From an uncultured Clostridia bacterium (GTDB lineage Bacteria > Bacillota > Clostridia > Christensenellales > UBA1242), in contig CAOJFR010000007.1 of NCBI GenBank assembly GCA_948434855.1, forward strand, positions 1 through 44,989: DNA of 44,989 bases, read 5' to 3'. Within the stretch, counting starts at the first letter, position 1, and every line of letters begins with the position of its first letter. This document shows positions 1-7,143 of this stretch, piece by piece. A program made the position numbers and the translations under genes. The notes beneath the pieces were generated by a model. The model saw nothing but the letters and a program-made list of their open reading frames with translations. It made no database searches and was not told the DNA's origin.

Positions 1-346
1 ATATTTTGGTAGAACTACTTATGGTCTCATTATCTGAGTATGGGTGGTTCATGGCGTCGTCTTTATATATGCCCTCTATTTTGTAGCCGTCTACACCCTT
101 TAAAATGCTTTTGAGTTCGCTGATTTTTGTTCCGTCTGCTATGGTGAGTGAGTAATCTGGAACACCATCTATTCCGCTGCTTACTATTACATTATATTTG
201 TTATTTGATGTGCTGGCACCAGCGTCATCTTTTCCACCTGTTAGCGTGAGTGCTGTTGGAACAGCGATTGCTGCAACCGCAACTATGGTTGCTACTCCTA
301 TTACTACTTTTTTTGCTTTTCCAGTTCCTCTTGTTTTATTTTCCAT
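1..346 (-). CDS. BspA-like surface protein LRR-A, N-terminal fragment (cut by window edge)
   Basis: Only the first ~115 codons are inside the window and the frame is open to base 1. ATG at 346-344 follows a good AAGGAG Shine-Dalgarno. The product starts with a basic stretch (MENKTRGTGKAKK) and a hydrophobic segment to about residue 35, a typical Gram-positive signal peptide. The mature part (VIVSSGIDGVPDYSLTI, then ISELKSILKGVDGY and GIYKDDAMNHPYSD) aligns nearly residue for residue with the N-terminus of the 1040-aa protein at 13240-16362. This is therefore a paralogue, probably with the same repeat-plus-LRR architecture, but the C-terminal domains are not visible. Expression is likely governed by the G-tract promoter at 420-450. 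Exported or surface role is inferred from the signal peptide and the paralogues. Confidence 0.85.
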   Translation of the reverse strand, partial: MENKTRGTGKAKKVVIGVATIVAVAAIAVPTALTLTGGKDDAGASTSNNKYNVIVSSGIDGVPDYSLTIADGTKISELKSILKGVDGYKIEGIYKDDAMNHPYSDNETISSSTKI

Positions 347-419
347 CTGTTTCTCCTTTGCTTTTTTACAAAAGTACTTTTTATCTTTTCTCTTGCCCGC
401 ATAGTTTCGTTATAGTAAC

Positions 420-450
420 ATTATACCCCCCCCCCGTGCACACTTTTCAA
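420..450 (-). promoter_or_regulatory. Promoter of LRR-A with a G10 tract in the spacer
   Basis: Read on the minus strand: -35 TTGAAA (450-445), then a 19-base spacer ending in ten consecutive G (435-426), then a perfect -10 TATAAT (425-420). The spacer is two bases longer than the 17-bp optimum, so the displayed allele may be weak. Loss of two G would restore 17 bp. The equivalent promoter of LRR-B has the same layout with 17 bp. Confidence 0.7.
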
Positions 451-482
451 GTCCTTTTGTTAAGATTTTAAATTTTTTTCGC

Positions 483-523
483 AAAAAAAAGCACAAACCC
501 AAACAAAAATTTGAATTTATGCT
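483..523 (-). terminator. Rho-independent terminator of the lipoprotein gene
   Basis: A 14-bp stem (510-523 with 490-503) pairs perfectly on the minus-strand RNA only if three G-U pairs are allowed. The loop is 6 nt and U7 follows (489-483). It lies 15 bases beyond the stop codon of the lipoprotein gene. On the plus strand the G-U pairs become A-C mismatches, so it works in one direction. Confidence 0.75.
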
Positions 524-537
524 ACTTTTAATTATTA

Positions 538-2049
538 TTAATTGTCTTCTTTCATGCCAACAAGAGTTGCTTTGTCTTTTGAATCATTGCTGATTGTTAT
601 GTCCATTCTATAAAGATAAACTTTATCTGTTTCTTTTCCATCACTGCCAAGCTCTTTTGCAAAAGCATAAAGATAATTTCCAACAACTTCAGGAACCAGC
701 AAGTTTGATGGTCCAACAAAGTCGGTTGTTGAAAGCTGAACAGGATCATTTGCACGAGAAACTTCACCATTTCTCATAATTTCTAATTTATATAACTTTT
801 TGTTGTTTCTATAAATTAAATAAACTACATCATCAACAACTTCTTCAGCATCGCCACTTTCTGTGTCATCATTCTCTATTTTTTCTTTTAATGTTGTTAA
901 AGTGATAAATGATAGACCCTTATCTTCTGACGAACTGCCAGATGAACTTCCTGATGAACCAGATGTTACTGTTTTAATGACAACTGGCAAAATTTCTAAA
1001 GGATTATTTTCATTTTTAGTTAAAACAACAATTTCATTACTCTCTGAATCATGAGCAACTGCCAAAATTTTGCTATCGCCTTTCATGAAAATAATGTTTG
1101 AATATGACTTGTATGAAATGATTTCACTTGTATTTTGGCTGATTGTTTCGTTTCCTGTAACAATGGTTTTTGCATAAACATTGTTTGCCTTGGTGCTGCT
1201 ATCTGTGAGTGAAAAATATAATTTTCCTCCCCTGATGCTTAAAAGTGAAATTGTGTCTTTGTCATCATACACCTTTATTGAGTTGTTTGAATTTGCTAAG
1301 GTTCTATAAACTTTATCTGTTTTTATTGGATCGTTATTGCCATAGGTTTTTGTGTAATAAATAAAGTTGTTCGCATCAATTCCAGATCCGCCATTTTCTG
1401 GCTTGCCATTATTTTCAGACAAAACAGCTGACTTAACGCCATCTATAACATAATTTATCTTTGGCTTTTTGTCTACTTTTATGCTTGTGATTGTTTCTGA
1501 AACAGATTCATAAACAACAAGGTCAAGTTCATCTCCAACAATATAATAAGCATATGATAATTTTTCATTGCTATCGTTTTTCTTTGTGGTATAGAGAGTG
1601 TATGCCTTTTTATTTACAAGGTCATATCTCATGAATTTTGTTTGATTGAATAGCACTGTATCTTCATAGTTTACTGCTGAGTTTGGAGTTGTATAATACA
1701 TATAATCTCCAAAGAAATAGAGTGAACCATAATCATAGCCAGCAAGATTTTCAACAACAACTTCATAAGAATTTGAATCTATCTTGCCTTCGCTATCAAT
1801 TTTTACTCTGCAAATTGCACCCCTTTTTGTTTTTTTGAGGTCTGCACCATCTTTTGATTTGGTTCCATTAATAAAGTATAAGTAGCCATTATAAACAGCT
1901 GTGATTCCACCATTAGTTTGAACGCCGTTATATATGGTTTTTGAGTTATTTGTTGTGGTTGGTGAAACTTTTTTTCCGCAAGCAGAAAAACCAATTAAAC
2001 ACACAAATGCCATCACAAAACACGCACAAGCTTTTAAAATATTTTTCAT
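538..2049 (-). CDS. Predicted lipoprotein, DUF5050-like beta-propeller
   Basis: 503 aa. The N-terminus is a lipoprotein signal: MKNILKACACF, a hydrophobic core, then the lipobox FSAC with Cys near residue 24, so the protein should be lipid-anchored outside the membrane. The body has repeated short beta-type units such as VYNGYLYFING, DYMYYTT, GKLYFSL and LYRMDI. Units of this kind are characteristic of DUF5050/LRP1-type beta-propeller repeats common in Clostridia, and I recognise the pattern rather than a specific orthologue. A Ser/Gly linker (SGSSGSSSGSSSE) sits near residue 375. Single gene with its own promoter and terminator. Function unknown, perhaps a sensor or binding protein in the envelope. 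Confidence 0.8.
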   Translation of the reverse strand: MKNILKACACFVMAFVCLIGFSACGKKVSPTTTNNSKTIYNGVQTNGGITAVYNGYLYFINGTKSKDGADLKKTKRGAICRVKIDSEGKIDSNSYEVVVENLAGYDYGSLYFFGDYMYYTTPNSAVNYEDTVLFNQTKFMRYDLVNKKAYTLYTTKKNDSNEKLSYAYYIVGDELDLVVYESVSETITSIKVDKKPKINYVIDGVKSAVLSENNGKPENGGSGIDANNFIYYTKTYGNNDPIKTDKVYRTLANSNNSIKVYDDKDTISLLSIRGGKLYFSLTDSSTKANNVYAKTIVTGNETISQNTSEIISYKSYSNIIFMKGDSKILAVAHDSESNEIVVLTKNENNPLEILPVVIKTVTSGSSGSSSGSSSEDKGLSFITLTTLKEKIENDDTESGDAEEVVDDVVYLIYRNNKKLYKLEIMRNGEVSRANDPVQLSTTDFVGPSNLLVPEVVGNYLYAFAKELGSDGKETDKVYLYRMDITISNDSKDKATLVGMKEDN

Positions 2050-2081
2050 ATTAGTCCCTTAAAAATTATTTTACTATTATA

Positions 2082-2109
2082 ATTATAAATTACTTAAAAG
2101 ATTTGTCAA
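2082..2109 (-). promoter_or_regulatory. SigA-type promoter of the lipoprotein gene
   Basis: Perfect TTGACA (2109-2104) and TATAAT (2087-2082) with a 16-bp spacer. The start codon is 32 bases further, with AAGGGA as ribosome site. Confidence 0.75.
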
Positions 2110-2147
2110 GATTTTTAAAACTAAGCAATAATAATATAATAAAATAA

Positions 2148-2942
2148 TTATAACATTTTGTCATAAATTAATTCATACAGCTCTTTAAACTCTGAAAGTG
2201 AAAGTTCTTCCGCCCTTGCCTCTGAACTATGACCAAGCTTTGTGAGCAAACTTTCTAGCTCTGGTTTGCTAATTCCAAGCCCAGAGAGATTGCTTGAAAG
2301 TTTTTTTCTGCGCATTGAAAAGGCTTGCTTTATAAATGAAATAAATTTTTCACTAATTTCAAACTCTGGATCTTTGCGCTCAATTTTAATTACTGCTGAG
2401 TCAACTTTTGGGACAGGTGTGAAATAGCTTCTGTTTACTCTTAGGGCTTTTTCTGGCTCGCCAAACAAACTGCATATTATTGTGAGAACTCCATAATCTT
2501 TTGATTTTGGTTTTGCAATAATTCTGTCAGCAACCTCTTCTTGAACCATAACAGTAAGACTATCCATATTTTTATTTTTTAAAAATCTTGTTATGATTGG
2601 CGAAGTTACATAATATGGCAGATTTGCAACAAGTTTAAAATGTCCACCAACAAGTTGGTTTAGTTTTTCATCGCAAAAGTTCATTATGTCCTCAAAAACA
2701 AACTGAACATTTGTGTTTAAAAATTTATTTTCCAAAAACTCAAACAGGTCTGAGTCTATTTCAAAAGAATATACTTTTTTTGCAAATTTTGACAAAACAG
2801 ATGTTAGTGCACCCATTCCTGCACCAATCTCTACCACTACATCGTCAGACATAATACCTGAAATTTTCACGATTTCCGTGAGCAAAGACTCATCTTTCAA
2901 AAAATTTTGTCCAAATTTCTTTTTAAATTCATGATTACCCAT
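2148..2942 (-). CDS. rsmA: 16S rRNA dimethyladenosine transferase RsmA (KsgA)
   Basis: 264 aa, the usual length. The enzyme dimethylates two adjacent adenines in the 3'-terminal helix 45 of 16S rRNA during 30S maturation, using SAM. Motifs: KKFGQNFL at the N-terminus, SAM-binding motif I VVEIGAGMGALTSVL, catalytic NLPYYVTSP, and FTPVPKVDSAVIKI before the C-terminal helical domain. It starts five bases after the tatD stop, so the two form an operon. In many Firmicutes rnmV (RNase M5) lies between tatD and rsmA, and it is absent here. Confidence 0.96.
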   Translation of the reverse strand: MGNHEFKKKFGQNFLKDESLLTEIVKISGIMSDDVVVEIGAGMGALTSVLSKFAKKVYSFEIDSDLFEFLENKFLNTNVQFVFEDIMNFCDEKLNQLVGGHFKLVANLPYYVTSPIITRFLKNKNMDSLTVMVQEEVADRIIAKPKSKDYGVLTIICSLFGEPEKALRVNRSYFTPVPKVDSAVIKIERKDPEFEISEKFISFIKQAFSMRRKKLSSNLSGLGISKPELESLLTKLGHSSEARAEELSLSEFKELYELIYDKML

Positions 2943-2947
2943 TTTCT

Positions 2948-3709
2948 CTATTTTCCCATTTTATAATATAATCTTTTAGCATTTTCTGAAGTTATTTTGT
3001 TTAATTTGCTTGATGATATTCCAAGTTCTATTGCAATTTTGTCTAACACAAATCTTACATTTTTTGGTTCATTTTTTGTGCCCCTAAGTGGTTCTGGTGC
3101 AAGGTATGGTGCATCGGTTTCTATAAGTAGCCTGTCTAGCGGAATATCTTTTAAAAATGACCTATCAGATTTTTTGTAGGTAATGTTTCCGGAAAAACTT
3201 ATATATAACCCTAAGCTTAAAAACTTTTGAACCCACTCTGCCCCTTCGCTGTAGCAATGCATTAATCCAGAGTGATTTATTAAATGCTTATTTTCACTAA
3301 GAAGATTAAACATATCTTTTGCTGCACCTCTGCAATGAATGCAAAATGGAAGCTTCATTTCATCTGCCAATTTAAGCTGCTCAATTAATACTTGTTTTTG
3401 AAGCTCTGCATCATAACCCTCTGTGTGATAGTCTAGACCAATTTCACCAATGGCTACAACTTTTGGTGATTTTGCAAGCTGTTTAAGTTCTTCAATAACT
3501 TCTGGAGAAACTGTTTTGGCATACTCTGGATATATGCCTATTGCAGCAAAAATATTTTCATTTTTTTCCGCAAGCAAAACTCCCTCTTTGCTATCATTAA
3601 GAGTTGTTCCAATATTAACCACCGCTTCTAAGCCGTCATCACTCATACTATTAATTATTTTTTCACCATAGTTTTCAAACATAAGCAAATGTGCATGTGT
3701 ATCTATCAT
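2948..3709 (-). CDS. tatD: TatD-family metal-dependent DNase
   Basis: 253 aa. TatD proteins are TIM-barrel metallo-hydrolases with 3'-5' exonuclease/DNase activity. Visible metal ligands and motifs: MIDTHAHL, the glutamate in AIGEIGLDYH, PFCIHCRGA, the histidine of GLMHCYS, and IETDAPYLAPEP with the catalytic Asp. The family motif G-x-HP reads GIYPE here, a small deviation. Start ATG 3709 has a GAGGG ribosome site. It is first gene of tatD-rsmA and diverges from spmA over only 40 bases. Confidence 0.94.
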   Translation of the reverse strand: MIDTHAHLLMFENYGEKIINSMSDDGLEAVVNIGTTLNDSKEGVLLAEKNENIFAAIGIYPEYAKTVSPEVIEELKQLAKSPKVVAIGEIGLDYHTEGYDAELQKQVLIEQLKLADEMKLPFCIHCRGAAKDMFNLLSENKHLINHSGLMHCYSEGAEWVQKFLSLGLYISFSGNITYKKSDRSFLKDIPLDRLLIETDAPYLAPEPLRGTKNEPKNVRFVLDKIAIELGISSSKLNKITSENAKRLYYKMGK

Positions 3710-3715
3710 AAGCCC

Positions 3716-3744
3716 TCATATTTTTAGAATTTGTTTCATAAATT
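3716..3744 (+). promoter_or_regulatory. Candidate sigma-E-type sporulation promoter of spmA
   Basis: TCATATT (3716-3722), 14 bases, CATAAATT (3737-3744). The Bacillus sigma-E consensus is about KMATATT, 14 bp, CATACAHT, so this matches the -35 fully, has one -10 mismatch and the right spacing. Sigma-E control fits spmAB, which are mother-cell genes in Bacillus. The -10 box ends five bases before the ATG, which would make the mRNA leaderless. There is no Shine-Dalgarno. Confidence 0.45.
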
Positions 3745-3749
3745 TAAAT

Positions 3750-4355
3750 ATGAATAAAATTTGGATAATTCTGTTTGTGTCTAGCATTGTTGCACTATGC
3801 CTGTTTGACCCAGCTGAGGTTTTAACTGGCATGATTAATGCTTCAAACAAAGCCGTTACGCTTTCCCTGTCGCTTGTTGCAATTTATGCAATATGGATAG
3901 GTCTTTTCACAATTCTTGAAAAAAGCGGGCTCTCTGCAAAATTATCTAAACTTCTATCTCCTATTATAAACAAACTTTTTGGCAAAAACAACCTTTCAGA
4001 CGAAAGTAAAAAATATGTATCGCTAAATATTTCTGCAAACTTGCTTGGAATGAGCGGTGCTGCAACACCACTTGGCATTAAAGCCATTGAATCAATGCAA
4101 AAAGATAACAAAAATAAACACACTGTTAGCTTTCCAATGATTATGCTTGTTGCCATAAGCTGTTCAAGCGTGCAGTTTTTGCCAACATCTATAATTGGAA
4201 TGCTGTCTAATGCTGGAAGCAAAAATCCTTCCGGAATTATTTTGCCATCAATAATTTGTTCTCTAATCTCTACAACAATTACAATTTTGCTTGTATATTT
4301 ATTTCATTTTATTTTTGACAGAAAGAAAAAAGAAAAAAAGAAGAAACAAGGATAG
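3750..4355 (+). CDS. spmA: Spore maturation protein A
   Basis: 201 aa (Bacillus SpmA is about 196). Membrane protein of the nucleoside-recognition/Gate family, needed with SpmB for spore core dehydration. Several hydrophobic helices are visible (residues ~5-20, 35-58, 125-150, 165-190). The diagnostic SpmA block NISANLLGMSGAATPLGIKA is present near residues 91-110. The C-terminus is a lysine-rich tail. Start ATG 3750 has no Shine-Dalgarno and a sporulation-type promoter sits just upstream. It is followed three bases later by spmB. Confident call. Exact biochemical role is unknown in the family. Confidence 0.93.
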   Translation: MNKIWIILFVSSIVALCLFDPAEVLTGMINASNKAVTLSLSLVAIYAIWIGLFTILEKSGLSAKLSKLLSPIINKLFGKNNLSDESKKYVSLNISANLLGMSGAATPLGIKAIESMQKDNKNKHTVSFPMIMLVAISCSSVQFLPTSIIGMLSNAGSKNPSGIILPSIICSLISTTITILLVYLFHFIFDRKKKEKKKKQG

Positions 4356-4358
4356 CTT

Positions 4359-4865
4359 ATGGCAAGTTATATTATTCCGATATTTATCATTTTGGTGCTA
4401 ATTTATAGCCTGTTTAAAAAAATTAATGCCTATGATTGTTTTGTTACTGGAGCAAGGTCCGCAGTTGACCTTTGCATAGACACATTTCCATACTTAGTTG
4501 CAATTTTTGCGGTGGTGGAACTGCTTTCTGTTAGCGGAATTTCTAAGGCACTAACCGAAGTTTCTGCACCACTATTCACCTTTTTGGGTATTCCTGCAGA
4601 GCTTATTGAGTTTTTAATACTTCGACCTTTCACAGGTTCTGGCTCTATTGCAATGCTATCAAACCTTTTTTCAAGCTATGGTGCAGACAGTTATATTGCT
4701 AAGTGCGCATGCGTTATTATGAGTTGCACAGAAACCACATTTTATGTTATTGCACTATATTTTTCTACAACTAAAATCAAAAAACTTAAATATATCATTC
4801 CTGTGTGCTTGCTTTCTGCCTTCATTGGAGCAATCATTGCGTGTGCACTATGCAAAGTGTTTTAA
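4359..4865 (+). CDS. spmB: Spore maturation protein B
   Basis: 168 aa, Gate/nucleoside-recognition membrane protein and partner of SpmA. Recognisable features are the N-terminal helix, DCFVTGARSAVDLCIDTFPYL, the block FLILRPFTGSGSIAMLSNLF, and SYIAKCACVIMSCTETTFYV, all typical of SpmB. Slightly shorter than the Bacillus protein (178 aa). Same operon as spmA, with a 3-base gap, and followed by a bidirectional terminator at 4870-4900. The nearby SipL-like gene (11.3 kb) adds to the evidence for sporulation. Confidence 0.93.
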   Translation: MASYIIPIFIILVLIYSLFKKINAYDCFVTGARSAVDLCIDTFPYLVAIFAVVELLSVSGISKALTEVSAPLFTFLGIPAELIEFLILRPFTGSGSIAMLSNLFSSYGADSYIAKCACVIMSCTETTFYVIALYFSTTKIKKLKYIIPVCLLSAFIGAIIACALCKVF

Positions 4866-4869
4866 AAAA

Positions 4870-4900
4870 AATAACAAGTGAACTTTTTTCACTTGTTATT
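4870..4900. terminator. Bidirectional terminator between spmB and the 394-aa gene
   Basis: 13-bp perfect stem (4870-4882 with 4888-4900), 5-nt loop, A-run on the left and T-rich on the right. It serves convergent genes on both strands. Confidence 0.85.
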
Positions 4901-4906
4901 TTAATA

Positions 4907-6091
4907 TTAATTCTTTGTTTGTGATTCAATTTCAGCAACGCTTATTTCAGGTTTATTTTTCATTCTTTCTGTTTTCATAAATTCTAAATATTCACGCATA
5001 TTCTTCTCAACAAAACCCCTTGAATCACTTTTAATATACTCTTCTATAATTGCCTGCAGGTCTTCATCTATGTTCTCAAAAATGTCAAGATTATAACATG
5101 GAAGTCCTTTTCCAACAGAATTAATTAAAAAGGTGAAAATAACCTCAGCATCACACTTATTTTCTTCATCTAAGAAATAATAAATTTCAGAGTTATCCTC
5201 AATAAGTTCTAATATAAAATCTTTATCTTTTAAAATGCTTGTGTCTGCTACCTTTATAAATTTACATGCAATACTACTATAATTTCGTTTTTCTTCAAAA
5301 ACTTCATTACTATTAATTAAATATTTTATAAGCTCTTTATCTGTAATTTTGATTTCTCCAAAATTTTTAGGAATTAAAAATTCTTCAAAACTTAATGGTT
5401 TTTCATCACTTCCATAACAATTTGTCTCAATAAGATAGAATAATGCTTTAGGATTTACACTCAAAAATTCATATAAGAATTTAGGATTTCTCCATTTTTT
5501 TGGAACAGATAAAATATTTATTGCATTTACAGAAATCAAAGCTTTTAATGCTTCAATATTTTCGCACATTATATGATTTCCATTAATAATATCATGTTTT
5601 AATGAATTAATAGTGTTATCTTTAAGTGACTGATTTTCTTTTTCATTAATAAAATATAAATAAGGAGAATAAGAATATATATTTAAAAAAATTGACTGAA
5701 CCTGTTGGTATAGCTTTTCAACATTTTTAACTTTACTGAAAAATTTGTAACCCTCATCTAAAGAAGCATCATCACTTAAATAACGAAACAACCAATAATC
5801 ATGAAATTTTGATTTTAATAACAGACATAAAAAGTCTATATTTTGTCTAACTTCTTTTTCAATACTAAACCACAAATCTATAATTCTCTCTATTTTATCA
5901 TCAGAAATAAACCACGAATCTAGAAATTCTTCTATTTTATCATCAGAAAATTCAACAGCTTTATTAATTTCATTATACTTTTTAATAAAATCACTCACTA
6001 AATTTTCTAAATCTGATTTTTTATCATTATTAATCTTTGGTGAATTATTTATTTGTATTTCTTCATACACTTTTTTATTGAACTTTGACAT
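4907..6091 (-). CDS. Unknown 394-aa protein, DUF4116-like repeats possible
   Basis: Not recognised as a named family. I start it at the ATG 6091-6089 because GGGAG lies six bases before it. The GTG six bases further upstream would overlap that ribosome site. No signal peptide or membrane segment, rich in Asp, Glu, Asn, Lys, so probably cytosolic. Near residues 50-78 there is an in-frame tandem duplication (SDDKIEEFLDSWFI then SDDKIERIIDLWFSI). Later segments such as KWRNPKFLYEFLSVNPKAL and LKDKDFILELIEDNSEIYYF resemble the 'N-D-x-E-F/L...A-L' pattern of DUF4116-type helical repeats, but weakly. Single gene with its own promoter. Base composition is more AT-rich than the neighbours, so it may be an accessory gene. 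Confidence 0.6.
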   Translation of the reverse strand: MSKFNKKVYEEIQINNSPKINNDKKSDLENLVSDFIKKYNEINKAVEFSDDKIEEFLDSWFISDDKIERIIDLWFSIEKEVRQNIDFLCLLLKSKFHDYWLFRYLSDDASLDEGYKFFSKVKNVEKLYQQVQSIFLNIYSYSPYLYFINEKENQSLKDNTINSLKHDIINGNHIMCENIEALKALISVNAINILSVPKKWRNPKFLYEFLSVNPKALFYLIETNCYGSDEKPLSFEEFLIPKNFGEIKITDKELIKYLINSNEVFEEKRNYSSIACKFIKVADTSILKDKDFILELIEDNSEIYYFLDEENKCDAEVIFTFLINSVGKGLPCYNLDIFENIDEDLQAIIEEYIKSDSRGFVEKNMREYLEFMKTERMKNKPEISVAEIESQTKN

Positions 6092-6123
6092 AAACACTCC
6101 CTAAAATTTAATTTGATATTATT

Positions 6124-6152
6124 AATATAACACACTAAATAGCATAATTCAA
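6124..6152 (-). promoter_or_regulatory. Promoter of the 394-aa gene
   Basis: TTGAAT (6152-6147), 17-bp spacer, TATATT (6129-6124). Confidence 0.5.
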
Positions 6153-6161
6153 TAGTCAAAA

Positions 6162-6190
6162 TAAAAAAGGCTTTATTTTTAGCCTTTTTA
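6162..6190 (-). terminator. Terminator of the holB-ricT-fdx-trmN6 operon
   Basis: 9-bp stem (6081+100 region: 6181-6189 with 6164-6172), 8-nt loop, followed on the minus strand by U-rich sequence. It overlaps the trmN6 stop codon. Confidence 0.7.
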
Positions 6191-6916
6191 TTTCCTATTA
6201 TAAATTTGTTTTAGTTCTTCAGTTTCTGTTCCATCGTTGTTCATGAGAATTAATGGACTCATGACTTTTATGCCAGCTTTTGCTCCTTTTTTTGCTTCAA
6301 TTAAAACAAGATTTGGTTCTTTGTTTTTCTTTGGATAAACAATTCTTATAAGCTTTGGTTCTAGCCCATTTTTGCGACACTCACACAAAATGTCAACAAG
6401 CCTATCACACCTATGAACCATAAACAGCTTTCCACCAAACTTAAGAAGCTTTGCTGAAACCGAAACAACTTCTGAAAGATTTGTTGCTATTTCATGGGTT
6501 GCCATTGCAATTTCTGGAAACTCGCTGGCTTTTGAGTCTGTGTTATATGGCGGATTAACTGTAACAACATTGGTGCTCTCTGCCCCAAGAGTTTTAACAA
6601 CATCTTTAAGATCTTGATTTAAGACTTTAATGCTAAGCCCATTATATTCACAAGTTCGCCTAGCCATGTCTGCCATCTCGCTCTGAATTTCAACTGCATA
6701 ACATTCTTTAACCTTATTTTTATGGCTTGCAAGAATTGCGACCACTCCGCTTCCAGAACAAAGATCAACCAAAACATCATTTTGCTTTGCTTTTGCAAAA
6801 TTTGAAAGCAAAACTGAGTCAGTAGAAAACTTATAACCCTCTTTTTTTTGAATTATCATAAGGTTATCAAGCTCTAAATCATCTAATCTTTCATCTTTTT
6901 TAAGCAAATTATTCAC
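6188..6916 (-). CDS. trmN6: TrmN6-type tRNA(Val) adenine-N6 methyltransferase (YabB)
   Basis: 242 aa class I SAM-dependent methyltransferase. Motif I is VDLCSGSGVVAILA. The catalytic N6-adenine motif is VNPPYN, preceded by VVT. The N-terminal DDLELDNLMIIQKKEGYKFSTDSVLL is characteristic of the YabB/TrmN6 family, which methylates A37 of tRNA1(Val) in E. coli. The substrate in this organism is inferred. Its ATG overlaps the ferredoxin stop by 8 bases, so translation is coupled. Same gene neighbourhood (holB, ricT, yabB) as in Bacillus. Confidence 0.92.
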   Translation of the reverse strand: MNNLLKKDERLDDLELDNLMIIQKKEGYKFSTDSVLLSNFAKAKQNDVLVDLCSGSGVVAILASHKNKVKECYAVEIQSEMADMARRTCEYNGLSIKVLNQDLKDVVKTLGAESTNVVTVNPPYNTDSKASEFPEIAMATHEIATNLSEVVSVSAKLLKFGGKLFMVHRCDRLVDILCECRKNGLEPKLIRIVYPKKNKEPNLVLIEAKKGAKAGIKVMSPLILMNNDGTETEELKQIYNRK

Positions 6917-7085
6917 TTATTGGTGCACCAACTGGACAAACTGCTGCACAGGTTCCACAAGAAATGCAAACATTTGGATCAATAACCATTTTTCCATCGT
7001 CACCAAGTGAAATTGCACCAACTGGACAAGCATCTTTGCAAGCCCCACAACCAATACATGTATCTTTATCAATTTTATATGCCAT
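6909..7085 (-). CDS. 2x[4Fe-4S] ferredoxin
   Basis: 58 aa bacterial-type ferredoxin with two classic cluster motifs, CIGCGACKDACP and CISCGTCAAVCP, separated by a short loop. I start it at the ATG 7085, which has GGAG seven bases upstream. A longer open frame upstream is antisense-like and overlaps ricT. It is a low-potential electron carrier and could accept electrons from the pyruvate oxidoreductase at 23.2 kb. The place between ricT and trmN6 is where yabA sits in Bacillus, so a ferredoxin here is notable. Confidence 0.95.
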   Translation of the reverse strand: MAYKIDKDTCIGCGACKDACPVGAISLGDDGKMVIDPNVCISCGTCAAVCPVGAPISE

Positions 7086-7143
7086 AATTTTTCTCCTTTT
7101 GTTTATCAAGAATATTCTATTCAAATTTATAAAAAATGTCAAT

